From contig NZ_AP023247.1 of the NCBI RefSeq assembly GCF_016756535.1, forward strand, positions 5,518,501-5,582,500: a DNA stretch of 64,000 nucleotides, in the 5' to 3' direction. Under the pieces are notes generated by a model. That model did no database searches. It saw nothing but the letters and a program-made list of their open reading frames with translations, and was not told the DNA's origin. This stretch comes from Mesorhizobium sp. 131-2-1. Its GTDB lineage: Bacteria > Pseudomonadota > Alphaproteobacteria > Rhizobiales > Rhizobiaceae. A program made the translations under genes and the position numbers. This document shows, in pieces, positions 45,929 to 54,545 of the stretch. The first letter of the stretch is position 1, and every line of letters begins with the position of its first letter.

Positions 45929-46977
45929 GACTGTCTCCCGGCCTGCATGACGCGCACGCGCCCTTCGAGATAGTTGCGCAGCACGTCGGACTCGACCGCT
46001 ATGACGATGACCACGCCGATAACGATGAGCTGGAAGAAGACGTTGACGTTGAGCAGGTTGAGCGCGTTGCGGATGACGCCGATCATGATGGCGCCGATCA
46101 AGGCATGGCCCAGATGGCCGCGGCCGCCGAGAAAACTGGCACCGCCGATGATCACCGCCGCGATCGTATCCAGTTCCAGCAGATTGCCGAACAGGGGTGA
46201 GCCGGCGTCAGTGCGGCCGGCAAGGATTACCGCACCGATGCCGGCGCACAGCCCCGAGATCACATAGACCGAAACCAGGACCCAGGAGACGGGAATGCCC
46301 ATGCGCACGGCCGCGTCGGGCCGGCCGCCGACGGCATAGATCCAGCGGCCCCAGACCATCGTCTTGGCCATGACGAAAATTGCCGCGGCAACGCCCGCGA
46401 CCACAAAGACCGATCCCGGCAGACCCCAGACCGCCTCGCGGCCAAGCGCGTCGATGGCATCCGGCATTCCGGGGATGGCCCGCCCGTCAGCCAGTTGGAG
46501 CGCCAACCCCTTGGCGATGCTCAATGTCGCCAGCGTGATGATGAACGGATGCGGCAACCGGCCGAAGACGTAGAAGAGCCCGTTGATGGCGCCGACCGCC
46601 GCACCGCAGCCCACCATGACCGCGATGACCACGGCGGCGGGAGCGCCGGCATGGAAGCTGAGCGCGCCGACGACCGAAGCCAGTGCCACGTTCGAGCCAA
46701 CGGAGAGATCGATCCCGCGTGTCAAGATGACCAGATGCTGGCCCATCGCCACAACCGAGATGACGGCAGTCTGGGCGAGGATGTTGCTGAGGTTGCGCCC
46801 CGTCAAGAAATAGGGTGACAGAAAACTGAGAACGACAATCAGCAACGCCAGGATGACAACCGGACCAGCACTCAGCAGGGCCAAGCCGAGCGCAAGGCCG
46901 GGAACGGCGTCTTGCTTCCTTGGTGCTCGCAATGCGGCCTCGCCGACAGTGGTGCCGGTGTCTCCCGTTTCAGGCAA
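45925..46977 (-). CDS. Sugar ABC transporter permease (RbsC/FrcC type)
   Basis: 350 aa inner-membrane permease with eight or more hydrophobic segments. Motifs of the family: FLSPYFLTGRNLSNILAQ, LVILTRGIDLSVGSNVALAS and AVIIGGASFLGGRGHLGHALIG. The start is TTG 46977 with GGAGGGG just upstream. First gene of the importer operon; its promoter region holds a long inverted repeat shared with the divergent GntR gene. Confidence 0.92.
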   Translation of the reverse strand: MPETGDTGTTVGEAALRAPRKQDAVPGLALGLALLSAGPVVILALLIVVLSFLSPYFLTGRNLSNILAQTAVISVVAMGQHLVILTRGIDLSVGSNVALASVVGALSFHAGAPAAVVIAVMVGCGAAVGAINGLFYVFGRLPHPFIITLATLSIAKGLALQLADGRAIPGMPDAIDALGREAVWGLPGSVFVVAGVAAAIFVMAKTMVWGRWIYAVGGRPDAAVRMGIPVSWVLVSVYVISGLCAGIGAVILAGRTDAGSPLFGNLLELDTIAAVIIGGASFLGGRGHLGHALIGAIMIGVIRNALNLLNVNVFFQLIVIGVVIVIAVESDVLRNYLEGRVRVMQAGRQS

Positions 46978-47046
46978 GTTCCCCTCCCCGCCGGGGCCTG
47001 CGTAAGCCTCGTCGTCAAAAAACTTATGCTGTATTTTAGCTTCCTC

Positions 47047-47099
47047 TTATCGATAAAAAACAACCGGCATCACTTGGTCAAGTTGTTTTTTATGGATAA
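47047..47099. promoter_or_regulatory. Candidate operator: long inverted repeat between importer operon and GntR gene
   Basis: TTATCGATAAAAAACAAC (47047-47064) and GTTGTTTTTTATGGATAA (47082-47099) are complementary at 17 of 18 positions, with a 17-base spacer. Each arm ends in a near-palindrome (TTATCGATAA, TTATGGATAA), whose centres are 43 bases apart, about four helical turns. This fits two sites for the adjacent dimeric GntR regulator. Confidence 0.65.
47053..47081 (-). promoter_or_regulatory. Candidate promoter of the sugar importer operon
   Basis: On the minus strand TTGACC (47081-47076), a 17-base spacer and TTTTAT (47058-47053; 4 of 6 to TATAAT). The -10 lies inside one arm of the inverted repeat, so a bound regulator would block the polymerase. 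Confidence 0.4.
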
Positions 47100-47143
47100 A
47101 GTTCACGCTGGAAAGAACAAGGTGTTGCTTTGAGGTAGATCCG

Positions 47144-48034
47144 ATGCGAACCGACACTGTCTACAAGAAGGCTTTCAACCGCGTCGCCAGTATGCTGCGC
47201 GACGGACAATTGAGCGGCGAGCTTCCTTCCGAGAATGAGCTTCGACGGCGAATGGGAGGCAGCCGCACGACTGTCCGAAAGGTCCTGAGAGAACTTGCCC
47301 AGCGCGAACTTATCGCCGAGCGCAGCGGCGTCAGGACGGCAGGCCGTGCGGTCGAGGAGAGCGATTACTATCCCGACGCCGAAACCACGTCACGGGCCAA
47401 GCACGTGGAACAGCAGTTCATGGAGTGGATGCTGCGCGGTGACACCAGACCCGGCACCAGCATCAACGAGCTCGAGCTCGCACGGCAGTTCGGTGTCGCA
47501 ACCAACGGAATTCGCGAGTTCCTGATCCGCTTCAGCCGGTTTGGGCTGCTCGAAAAAAGGCCGAACACGGGTTGGCTTTTCAAGGGCTTTACGGAAGATT
47601 TCGCACTTGAGCTGTTCGAGATCCGGGTGATGTTCGAGCTGCGGTCGGCGCATCTGTTTTCACGACAGCCCGACACTTCTCCCCTGTGGGAGAAGCTGGC
47701 CGTGCTCAAGATTGCCCACACCGAACTGCTGAAGCGGATTGAAAGCCGATTTCACGACTTCTCGGGCCTCGACAACCGGTTTCATCGGCTCATAAACGAG
47801 GCTTCGCCGAACCGCTTCATCGACGATTTCTACGATATCATCAGCTTCATTTTCCACTACCACTATCAGTGGAACAAGCATGATGAAAAACAGCGCAATC
47901 AGGCGGCGATCCTGGAGCATCTCGCCTATATCGATGCGCTCGAAAGCCGTGATTCAGAGCGCATCAAACGGGCCTGCCAGGCGCATCTCGCTTCGGCAAG
48001 AGCAACGCTGATGCGTTCGCTGACCTGGACCTGA
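47144..48034 (+). CDS. GntR/FCD-type regulator with two winged-helix segments
   Basis: 296 aa. A first GntR-like winged helix lies at residues about 7-63 (LPSENELRRRMGGSRTTVRK). A second lies at about 85-145 (ELARQFGVATNGIREFLIRF). An FCD-like ligand domain follows at about 150-290 (ELFEIRVMFELRSAH, DNRFHRLINEASPN). Typical FadR-type regulators have one winged helix and about 230 aa, so this is longer by a duplicated DNA-binding unit. It is divergent from the sugar importer and probably controls it through the inverted repeat at 47047-47099. ATG 47144 has GAGGT 8 bases upstream. Confidence 0.87.
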   Translation: MRTDTVYKKAFNRVASMLRDGQLSGELPSENELRRRMGGSRTTVRKVLRELAQRELIAERSGVRTAGRAVEESDYYPDAETTSRAKHVEQQFMEWMLRGDTRPGTSINELELARQFGVATNGIREFLIRFSRFGLLEKRPNTGWLFKGFTEDFALELFEIRVMFELRSAHLFSRQPDTSPLWEKLAVLKIAHTELLKRIESRFHDFSGLDNRFHRLINEASPNRFIDDFYDIISFIFHYHYQWNKHDEKQRNQAAILEHLAYIDALESRDSERIKRACQAHLASARATLMRSLTWT

Positions 48035-48066
48035 CGAATGACGGAAGTTGGACGCCGTGGGGAGCC

Positions 48067-48092
48067 CGACGCATCCCCTCAGGAATGCGTCG
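48067..48092. terminator. Hairpin between convergent GntR and DJ-1 genes
   Basis: CGACGCAT (48067-48074) and ATGCGTCG (48085-48092) form a perfect 8-bp stem with an inner CCT/AGG pairing. Placed 32 bases after the GntR stop and 11 before the end of the opposing gene. No clear T-run, so termination is inferred from position. Confidence 0.45.
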
Positions 48093-48102
48093 AGGCAAAG
48101 TT

Positions 48103-48696
48103 TCAGGCGTGGCGGATTTCCGTTCCCAGCACCTTCAGGCATTCACGGATGAACGCCGCAAGCGCGGTCCAGCCTTTGGCCGAAACCATCGTCCCATCGA
48201 CATAGGCATCGGTGGGAGACAGGTCGATGTAAGTGCCGCCAGCCAGCGTCACCTCCGGTTCGCAAGCCGCGAGCGCGCCGACCTTCTTGCCGCGAACGAC
48301 GCCGTCGACCGCAATCAGGATCTGGACGCCATGGCAGATCGTGAAGATCGGCTTTTTGGCCTCGTGAAAATGACGCACCATCGCCTGCACGCGCTTGTCG
48401 GTGCGGATGTATTCCGGGCCACGACCGCCGGCGCAGTAGACGGCGTCGTACTGGCTCAGCTGCTTCTCGGCGTCGGAAAAGGTCTTGTTGATCAGCGCAT
48501 TGTGACCGGGCTTTTCGGTGTAGGTCTGATCCCCCTCAAAATCGTGTAGCGATGTCTTGATCACGTCGCCGGCTTTCTTGTCGGGGCAGACGACATGAAC
48601 AGTATGGCCGACGGCCTCCATCGCCTGCTGGTAGACGAAGATTTCATATTCCTCGGTGAATTCACCGGTCAGCATCAGTATCTTTTTGCCTGGCAT
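48103..48696 (-). CDS. DJ-1/PfpI family protein
   Basis: 197 aa. Core motifs: ILMLTGEFTEEYEIFVY, the Glu of the catalytic site in the early strand, AVYCAGGRGPEYI and the nucleophile Cys in FTICHGVQILIAV. The family includes proteases, deglycases and amidases acting on glycated or aldehyde-damaged molecules. ATG 48696 has GAGAGGAAG 5 bases upstream; the 38 extra in-frame residues overlap the GntR coding end and are not domain-like. Follows the GntR gene by 64 bases on the same strand, so probably co-transcribed with it. Confidence 0.88.
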   Translation of the reverse strand: MPGKKILMLTGEFTEEYEIFVYQQAMEAVGHTVHVVCPDKKAGDVIKTSLHDFEGDQTYTEKPGHNALINKTFSDAEKQLSQYDAVYCAGGRGPEYIRTDKRVQAMVRHFHEAKKPIFTICHGVQILIAVDGVVRGKKVGALAACEPEVTLAGGTYIDLSPTDAYVDGTMVSAKGWTALAAFIRECLKVLGTEIRHA

Positions 48697-48760
48697 GGTC
48701 TTCCTCTCGGTTTGTGGCAGGGCGAGGTGCACTTGGCGCCTCGCCAGGAGATCGCGATGG

Positions 48761-49459
48761 CTACTCGAACGCAGGCAGGAGCCGGTCCCGCGAATTCTCG
48801 ATGTGCACACGCATGGCTTTTTCGGCGGCTTCCGGATCGCCCGCGGAGAAGGCAGCGAGAATGGCCTCGTGCTCGTCGAGCGCCTCTTCGGTCACCCGCG
48901 AGTGATACATCAAGCGGAAGATGTGGAAGTGGGTATGCTGGTGATTCAGCGTCTCGCGAATGAGCTCATTCTGGGCGAACTCGACGATCTTGTCGTGGAA
49001 GATCGCGTCCTGACGGGCGAAGTTCGAATAACGCAGGCGCTCGTCTTTCCCCACCCGCCGGGCCATGACGCCAGCTGCTTCCCGCAGCACGGTCAGGCGC
49101 TCGCTATCCAGAGTAGCGGTGGCTTTGGCCGCGGCAGCAGGTTCAAGCAGTAGGCGCAGCTCGTAGAGCTCGTCAAAGCGGCGGCGGGTGATTTGCGGGG
49201 CGGCCCGATAGCCGATCAGGTGGGTCTTCACCACCAGGCCCTCCCCCTCCAACCGGCCAAGCGCTTCGCGAATGGGCGTATGCGAGACGTTGAATTCCTT
49301 CACGAGATTGTCGACCGTGATGCGCGACCCCGGAGCAATTCTCAAAGACATCAGCTGCGCGAAGATTGCCTCGTAAACGTCGCCAGCCAGGCTGTTGGCG
49401 CGCTGGATACGGCCGGTCGGGCGGGCTTCATTTTCAGCGGTCAGGTCCGGATGCTGCAT
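48761..49459 (-). CDS. GntR/FCD family transcriptional regulator
   Basis: 232 aa FadR-type. Winged helix at about residues 25-90 (ITVDNLVKEFNVSHTPIREA, EGLVVKTHLIGYRAAPQ), FCD domain after it (DELYELRLLLEPAAAAKA; metal His pattern in FHDKIVEFAQNELI, HTHFHIFRL and VTEEALDEHEAILAA). Divergent from the Fe-ADH/aldehyde-dehydrogenase operon, which it probably controls together with its own DJ-1 gene. ATG 49459 has AGAGGC about 8 bases before it. Confidence 0.9.
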   Translation of the reverse strand: MQHPDLTAENEARPTGRIQRANSLAGDVYEAIFAQLMSLRIAPGSRITVDNLVKEFNVSHTPIREALGRLEGEGLVVKTHLIGYRAAPQITRRRFDELYELRLLLEPAAAAKATATLDSERLTVLREAAGVMARRVGKDERLRYSNFARQDAIFHDKIVEFAQNELIRETLNHQHTHFHIFRLMYHSRVTEEALDEHEAILAAFSAGDPEAAEKAMRVHIENSRDRLLPAFE

Positions 49460-49518
49460 AGCTTTGCCTCTTGACAGAAGCGCTCACTAACACGATGCTC
49501 CGCGCAATTCAATCCTAT

Positions 49519-49530
49519 ATCCTATACGAT
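49519..49530. promoter_or_regulatory. Candidate GntR operator in the divergent promoter
   Basis: ATCCTATACGAT is a near-perfect palindrome (10 of 12) with a TATA core, a form often bound by FadR/FCD regulators. The heptamer TCCTATA is repeated in tandem at 49513-49519 and 49520-49526. It lies 60 bases upstream of the GntR start and about 105 upstream of the dehydrogenase start. Confidence 0.45.
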
Positions 49531-49633
49531 TTCCTGGAGGATATCGCATGAGAATGACCCGGAGCGTCGGGGCTGGTCTCTTGGATGAAGCCAATTCTCT
49601 TGGCTCCCGAGCCGCCTTCGAAGGGTCCTGTGC

Positions 49634-50863
49634 ATGACCTTGTTTGCAGCGGCGCGCCTGCCACGCGAGATCCTGTTTGGCAAAGGCCAGCGCCAAGTAC
49701 TGCCTGCCGTTGCCGCCAAATTCGGCCGGCGCGCGTTCGTCTGCACCGACGAGCGTTTCGCGGCGACATCGCAGTTCGCCGAAATTCTTGCTGGCTTGCG
49801 CAATGCCGCGATAGAGACGCTGGTCTACGACCGAACGCTGCCCGATGTGCCTCGCGACAGCGTCGCCGCCTGCATTGCGCAGGCGAAGGATTTCAAGCCG
49901 GACATGGTGATCGGAATGGGCGGAGGCAGTTGCCTCGATATGGCCAAGAGCGCTGCACTTCTGCTCAGCCACGGCGGCGAGCTTCAGGACTACTATGGCG
50001 AGTTCAAGGTGCCCGGCCCTACCCTTCCCGTGATCGCAGTGCCGACCACGGCCGGTACAGGCTCGGAGGTGACCCCCGTCGCCGTGATCTCCGACCCGGA
50101 TCGGACGTTGAAAGTGGGGATCGCCAGTCCCCATCTCATCGCCGCTGTGGCGCTTTGCGACCCGGATCTGACGGCGACATGTCCACCCTCGCTGACGGCG
50201 ATCGCCGGCGCCGACGCGCTGACCCACGCAATCGAGGCCTTCACAGCGGGGAAACGCAGCGCTGATCCGAATTTGCCGCAGCAGCATGTCTTCGTCGGCA
50301 AGAGCGCTCTGACCGACCATTTCGCGCTTCTGGCCATCAGGCTGCTCGGTCGCAGTCTCGAAAATGCATATCGCGACGGATCGGATGAGCATGCGCGCGC
50401 CGACGTCATGATGGGAGCGATGGCCGCAGGCTGCGCCTTCGGCACTGCAGGAACCGCCGCGGCGCATGCGGTGCAATATCCCGTCGGAGCGCTTACCCAT
50501 ACTCCGCATGGTCTGGGCGTGGCCACCATGCTGCCGTATGTGATGACCTACAACCTCCCCGCCGCTGCCGCGGAGATTGCCGAAGTCGGCGCCGCTCTCG
50601 GACTTTCCCAGCAGGGCGGCGACGATGCCGATGCACTGGCGCATGCCACCATAAGAGAGGTGCGCCGGTTGTTCGGTGCCATCGGCATCACACCGACATT
50701 GGCTGAACTTGGTCTTCCGGAGGACAAGATCGACTGGACGGCCGAGCAGGCACTCGGCATCGACCGACTGATCAAGAACAATCCGCGCCCGTTCGACCTC
50801 GCCCAGATGCGACGGCTGGTCAGGGGTGCCTATGACGGCGACATGTCCGCCACCATGATGTGA
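49634..50863 (+). CDS. Iron-containing alcohol dehydrogenase (group III)
   Basis: 409 aa. NAD(P)-binding glycine motif MVIGMGGGSCLDMAKS (about residues 93-108), PTTAGTGSEVTPVAVI, and the metal site: Asp in GADALTHAIEAF with its His, and the His pair in AVQYPVGALTHTPHGLG. It interconverts an alcohol and an aldehyde; in a gene pair with a succinate-semialdehyde-type dehydrogenase, 4-hydroxybutyrate is a candidate substrate. First of four plus-strand genes, 19 bases before the next. Confidence 0.92.
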   Translation: MTLFAAARLPREILFGKGQRQVLPAVAAKFGRRAFVCTDERFAATSQFAEILAGLRNAAIETLVYDRTLPDVPRDSVAACIAQAKDFKPDMVIGMGGGSCLDMAKSAALLLSHGGELQDYYGEFKVPGPTLPVIAVPTTAGTGSEVTPVAVISDPDRTLKVGIASPHLIAAVALCDPDLTATCPPSLTAIAGADALTHAIEAFTAGKRSADPNLPQQHVFVGKSALTDHFALLAIRLLGRSLENAYRDGSDEHARADVMMGAMAAGCAFGTAGTAAAHAVQYPVGALTHTPHGLGVATMLPYVMTYNLPAAAAEIAEVGAALGLSQQGGDDADALAHATIREVRRLFGAIGITPTLAELGLPEDKIDWTAEQALGIDRLIKNNPRPFDLAQMRRLVRGAYDGDMSATMM

Positions 50864-50882
50864 TCGACCAGGAGCTCATCCC

Positions 50883-52370
50883 ATGAATATCGCCGCAGCC
50901 ATATCCGACGAGGATCAGGACATGTTCGACTACGCCACGGTCTCGCACGGTCTCTACATCGGCGGGCGCTGGCAGCCTGCGTCGGAGGGCCGTGTGATCG
51001 AAGTGGTCGATCCATCAACCGAAGCCGTGATCGCGGCTGTTCCCGACGCCACGCTTGCCGACGCCGCCTCGGCCGTCGACGCAGCCGCGAAGGCAGCCGT
51101 TGGTTGGCGCGAAACCCCACCGCGCAGGCGTTCGGAAATCCTGCGGCGCTGCTTCGAACTGATGACCGAACGGGCGGAGATATTGGCTGCGCTGATCTCG
51201 CTGGAGAACGGCAAGGCGCTACGCGATGCGCGCAGTGAGGTCGCCTACGCAGCTGAGTTTTTCCGCTGGAACGCCGAGGAGGCGGTCCGCATCAGCGGCG
51301 AGTTCGGCCATGCACCCTCGGGCGCGAACCGGATCATCGTCGACTACCAGCCCATCGGCATTTGCGTGCTGATCACGCCATGGAATTTTCCGGCCGCCAT
51401 GGCGACACGCAAAATCGCGCCGGCGCTGGCGGCCGGCTGCACCGTCATCCTGAAGCCCGCCAGTGAGACGCCGCTGACCGCCTATGCGCTTGCAGCGCTC
51501 TACGAGGAAGCCGGCGTGCCCCCCGGCGTCGTCAACGTCTTGACGACCTCGACCCCCGGGCCGGTGACGGCTGCCATGCTGGCCGATCCACGCGTGCGAA
51601 AACTGTCCTTCACCGGCTCGACCGGTATCGGCCGCGCGCTCCTTGCCGAAGCCGCAAAACACGTCATCTCCTGTTCGATGGAACTTGGCGGCAATGCTCC
51701 GTTCATTGTCTTCGACGACGCCGACCTGGAAGCAGCGCTCGACGGTGCGATGGTTGCCAAGATGCGCAACGCCGGCGAAGCCTGCACGGCTGCCAACAGG
51801 CTTTACGTGCAGGCCGGCATCCATGATGCCTTCGCGGATGGACTGCGCAAACGCATGGCTGCCCTCACTGTAGGTCCTGGCACAGACGCGGAAACCGAAT
51901 GCGGCCCGATGATCACCAGGAAGGCCACAGACAAGATCGACCGGCTCGTCCAGGACGCGGTCGCCCGTGGTGCCAAGGTTCTGTGCGGCGGAGCGATCGC
52001 CGAGGGCAAAGGCTACTTCTACCCGCCGACGGTGCTTCGCGACGTTTCCGCTGACGCCGCGATGGTCCATGAGGAGATCTTCGGTCCGGTGGCCCCGATC
52101 ATGCGCTTCGACAGCGAGGCGGACGCCATCGCGAAGGCCAACGACACCGAATACGGTCTCGCTGCCTATATCTACACGCGTGACCTGGCCCGGGGGATGC
52201 GCGTGGCATCGAAGATCGAGTCCGGGATGATCGCCCTGAACCGTGGCCTGATGTCGGACCCGGCGGCTCCTTTCGGCGGGGTCAAGCAGAGCGGACTGGG
52301 CCGCGAAGGTGGTCAAAAGCACGGCGTTGCCGAGTTCATGGAGGCGAAGTACATCGCCGTGACCCTATGA
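50883..52370 (+). CDS. NAD(P)-dependent aldehyde dehydrogenase, succinate-semialdehyde type
   Basis: 495 aa. Motifs: [43 protein letters not shown] for the cofactor, [16 protein letters not shown] with the catalytic Glu, and the nucleophile Cys in [11 protein letters not shown]. The C-terminus reads [16 protein letters not shown]. These features are those of the GabD group. It oxidises an aldehyde to the acid, likely succinate semialdehyde to succinate. GGAG lies about 9 bases before the ATG. Overlaps the hydrolase start by four bases. Confidence 0.93.
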   Translation: MNIAAAISDEDQDMFDYATVSHGLYIGGRWQPASEGRVIEVVDPSTEAVIAAVPDATLADAASAVDAAAKAAVGWRETPPRRRSEILRRCFELMTERAEILAALISLENGKALRDARSEVAYAAEFFRWNAEEAVRISGEFGHAPSGANRIIVDYQPIGICVLITPWNFPAAMATRKIAPALAAGCTVILKPASETPLTAYALAALYEEAGVPPGVVNVLTTSTPGPVTAAMLADPRVRKLSFTGSTGIGRALLAEAAKHVISCSMELGGNAPFIVFDDADLEAALDGAMVAKMRNAGEACTAANRLYVQAGIHDAFADGLRKRMAALTVGPGTDAETECGPMITRKATDKIDRLVQDAVARGAKVLCGGAIAEGKGYFYPPTVLRDVSADAAMVHEEIFGPVAPIMRFDSEADAIAKANDTEYGLAAYIYTRDLARGMRVASKIESGMIALNRGLMSDPAAPFGGVKQSGLGREGGQKHGVAEFMEAKYIAVTL

Positions 52371-53200
52371 GCGGACACGCCAAAGATCCGTTTCGCATTC
52401 GCGATCATGTGGTCGAGTTCGACGACATCGTCGCCGAGATCGTGCGCAGAAGCGAGGATACCAGGACGAATGTTCCAATGGTCGCCGATGTCGCCTACGG
52501 AGATGACGCCACCGAGACCATCGACCTGTTCTTTCCCGAGGGCAAACGGGACCGCCTGCCGGTGCATATGTTCATCCACGGCGGCTATTGGCGCATGTTC
52601 TCCAAGCGTGATTATTCCTATGTCGCCGAGACCGTTACGAGCGCAGGAGCGATCGCGGTCATTGTCGACTATGCGCTGATGCCGGCAGTCAGGATGGCCA
52701 GGATCGTCGACCAGGTGCGGCGCGCCAAAAGATGGGTGCTTGACCATATCGCAGACCATGGCGGCAATCCCGGGCTGCTGACAGTTAGCGGCCATTCCGC
52801 CGGCGCGCATCTGGCAACGATGCTTTTCGACGGCGACAACCGGCCTTCCGGCATCAAAGCTGCGCTGCTGCTCGGTGGCCTCTACGACCTGAAGCCATTG
52901 CAGATGTCATTCCTTGCCGCCGAGATTGCGATCACCGATGAAGAAACCCGCCGGTTCTCGCCGATCAACCACAGCTTCGATCCATCCGTGACTGTAGAGA
53001 TCTCGGTCGGCGCCGATGAAACGCCGCCCTTCCAGAGCCAGGCCGCGATCTTCACGCACCAGTTGGAAAAACAAGGGCTGGCTGTCTCGCGCACAACTCT
53101 GGCGGCGGCCAATCACATGAGCAGCGTCCGCGACCTTGGCGTGGCGGGCACCGACGCCGCGTCACTGTTGGCTCGCGTCGTGGCCGGTCGTTCCTTTTAG
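52367..53200 (+). CDS. Alpha/beta hydrolase (kynurenine-formamidase/esterase-like)
   Basis: 277 aa. Oxyanion-hole motif FIHGGYWRMFSKRDY (HGGxW), nucleophile elbow VSGHSAGAHLATM (GHSAG), Asp near VGADETPPFQSQA and the catalytic His in AAANHMSSVRDL. HGGYW followed by GHSAG is typical of BNA7-type formamidases and related esterases. Coupled to the aldehyde dehydrogenase by ATGA. In this operon it may open a lactone or hydrolyse an ester that feeds the dehydrogenases. Confidence 0.88.
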   Translation: MSGHAKDPFRIRDHVVEFDDIVAEIVRRSEDTRTNVPMVADVAYGDDATETIDLFFPEGKRDRLPVHMFIHGGYWRMFSKRDYSYVAETVTSAGAIAVIVDYALMPAVRMARIVDQVRRAKRWVLDHIADHGGNPGLLTVSGHSAGAHLATMLFDGDNRPSGIKAALLLGGLYDLKPLQMSFLAAEIAITDEETRRFSPINHSFDPSVTVEISVGADETPPFQSQAAIFTHQLEKQGLAVSRTTLAAANHMSSVRDLGVAGTDAASLLARVVAGRSF

Positions 53201-53211
53201 AGCGCGATCAT

Positions 53212-53235
53212 GAGCCCAGTGAGCTGTCTGGGCTC
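53212..53235 (+). other. Hairpin between hydrolase and VOC genes
   Basis: GAGCCCAG (53212-53219), loop TGAGCTGT, CTGGGCTC (53228-53235): a perfect 8-bp stem in the 55-base gap. No T-run follows on the plus strand, so it may be an mRNA stability element rather than a terminator. Confidence 0.45.
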
Positions 53236-53255
53236 GCGCCAGCGTCGGAGGTGCC

Positions 53256-53651
53256 ATGAGTGGACCACTGTTCCACAAGATCGATTGCGTGATGCTCAAG
53301 GTGGCGGACCTGGACGCCGCCCTGGGGTTCTACTCCAAAACCCTTGGGCATCCGCTCCTCTGGCGATCGCCAGCTGCAGCCGGGCTGGGAATGCCGGGAA
53401 CGGACACGGAGCTGGTCCTGCACACCGAGCTTGGTCCCGAGGTGGATCTGCTTGTGGACAGTGTCGACGCCGCGCTGGAGCGTTTTGTCGACGCGGGTGG
53501 CGCGATTATCAAGAAGCCGTTCGACATCCCGATCGGCCGTTGCGCGGTCGTGCGCGATCCGTTTGGCAATACCCTGGTGATGCTTGACCAAACCAAGGGC
53601 AGCTTCGTCACCGATGGAACCGGGCGGGTGCTGCGCGTCGAGCCGTCCTGA
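53256..53651 (+). CDS. VOC family (glyoxalase/dioxygenase fold) protein
   Basis: 131 aa. A vicinal-oxygen-chelate fold with the pattern DCVMLKVADLDAALGFYSKT at the N-terminus and the C-terminal RCAVVRDPFGNTLVMLD. The usual first metal His is Asp or Cys here (KIDCVML), while Glu-type ligands in the centre (DTELVLHTELGPEVD) are present. Such proteins act in lyase, dioxygenase or resistance roles; function unknown. GGAGGT lies 4 bases before the ATG. Last gene of the plus operon. Confidence 0.85.
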   Translation: MSGPLFHKIDCVMLKVADLDAALGFYSKTLGHPLLWRSPAAAGLGMPGTDTELVLHTELGPEVDLLVDSVDAALERFVDAGGAIIKKPFDIPIGRCAVVRDPFGNTLVMLDQTKGSFVTDGTGRVLRVEPS

Positions 53652-53738
53652 CGGCAGAAGTCGGCGGATGCTCCGAAAAACAGCGTCGATGCCCGCTGCT
53701 TCGAGCCGACCCCTACCATCCCGAACGGCACCCTGAGC

Positions 53739-54440
53739 CTAGTAGCCGTAGTAGAGGCCCAGGCCGCGCTGCAGGGCCGACGCCAGATGCGCCTGCATCG
53801 CCGCCGCTGCTGCCTCCGGGTCGCGTGCCTTGCATGCCAGGATGACCTGCATGTGCTCGCGCAGGGATTGCAGCACTAGAGGCACGGTGACTTTTCTGTC
53901 CAACCGGATCAGCCGGACGTAATTGTGAAGCCGCTTGTAGGAACTGTCGATCAATGGATTGTTCAGGCTGGCTATGATGGAGTGATGCAGCAAGGTCTCG
54001 AGTTGCTCGAGGTCGGCTCTGACCTGGTCAGTGAGCCCGCTGCGCTCGATCTCTTCGATGACCGCCAGGTGCCGTCGTTCCAGTTCCGCCAGGTCCGCCT
54101 CTTCGGCGGTTTGCGCGTAAACCCCTGTCGCCGCCCGCTCCAGAATGCTGCGAAACTGGTAGGTCGACCTGGTCAGTTCGAACCCGGGCTTGACGAACTG
54201 GATGCCCGAGCGCGAATGGATGATGACGATCCCCTCCGCCTCGAGCAGCTTGAGCGCATCGCGCAGCGGCGCAACAGGGATTTGCAGCATTTCGACAAGA
54301 TCGCCTTGCGACAGAAAGGCCCCCGCGGGGATCTTCCGCTCAAACAGCGTCTCGAGAATTCGCGTGTAGGCACGATCGCCAAGGCGTTGGCCCGCTGCTG
54401 CTCCGGCGGCCGCGTCGGGCTGATCTTCGTGCTGAGCCAC
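53739..54440 (-). CDS. GntR/FCD family transcriptional regulator
   Basis: 233 aa. Winged helix at about residues 22-85 (FLSQGDLVEMLQIPVAPLRD, then IVIIHSRSGIQFVKPG) and FCD domain (TYQFRSILERAATGVYA, ETLLHHSIIASLNNP, HLASALQRGLG). The start is GTG 54440, preceded by GGAGG at 8 bases; the frame is open to 54518, but that extension is promoter DNA that is duplicated further right. Divergent from the enolase-family gene and its sugar importer, which it probably regulates along with itself. Confidence 0.88.
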   Translation of the reverse strand: MAQHEDQPDAAAGAAAGQRLGDRAYTRILETLFERKIPAGAFLSQGDLVEMLQIPVAPLRDALKLLEAEGIVIIHSRSGIQFVKPGFELTRSTYQFRSILERAATGVYAQTAEEADLAELERRHLAVIEEIERSGLTDQVRADLEQLETLLHHSIIASLNNPLIDSSYKRLHNYVRLIRLDRKVTVPLVLQSLREHMQVILACKARDPEAAAAAMQAHLASALQRGLGLYYGY

Positions 54441-54545
54441 TTTTCTTGCCTCCGCATCTGAAATATCTAAACAGGATTCTGAAACATTACCTGTCGTGCA
54501 CATCCTAGAATATCGCATTGCCGGTTATCAATTCACTCGTGCCGG
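54425..54545. repeat. Duplicated control region, copy 1
   Basis: Copy 1 contains the first codons of the GntR gene on the minus strand, the motif pair at 54458-54491, and on the plus strand a decayed start of the enolase-family gene. It aligns with copy 2 (54715-54842) with offsets of 290-296 bases. The best blocks are ATCTGAAATATCTAAA (identical) and TATCGCATT...TATCAATTC.CTCGTG. Confidence 0.75.
54458..54491. promoter_or_regulatory. Tandem operator-like motifs, GntR-proximal
   Basis: TCTGAAATATCTAA (54458-54471) and TCTGAAACATTACC (54478-54491), 20 bases apart. They match the consensus TCTGAnATnTCAGA read from copy 2 at the left half. Located just upstream of the GntR GTG at 54440. Confidence 0.5.

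Noticed and set aside
43047..48034. Sugar importer considered as part of a mobile island
   Set aside because: No integrase, tRNA, direct repeats or composition change around it.
49487..50644. 385-codon minus-strand frame
   Set aside because: Exactly antisense to the iron-type alcohol dehydrogenase; translation is Arg/His-rich without domains. High GC makes long antisense frames common.
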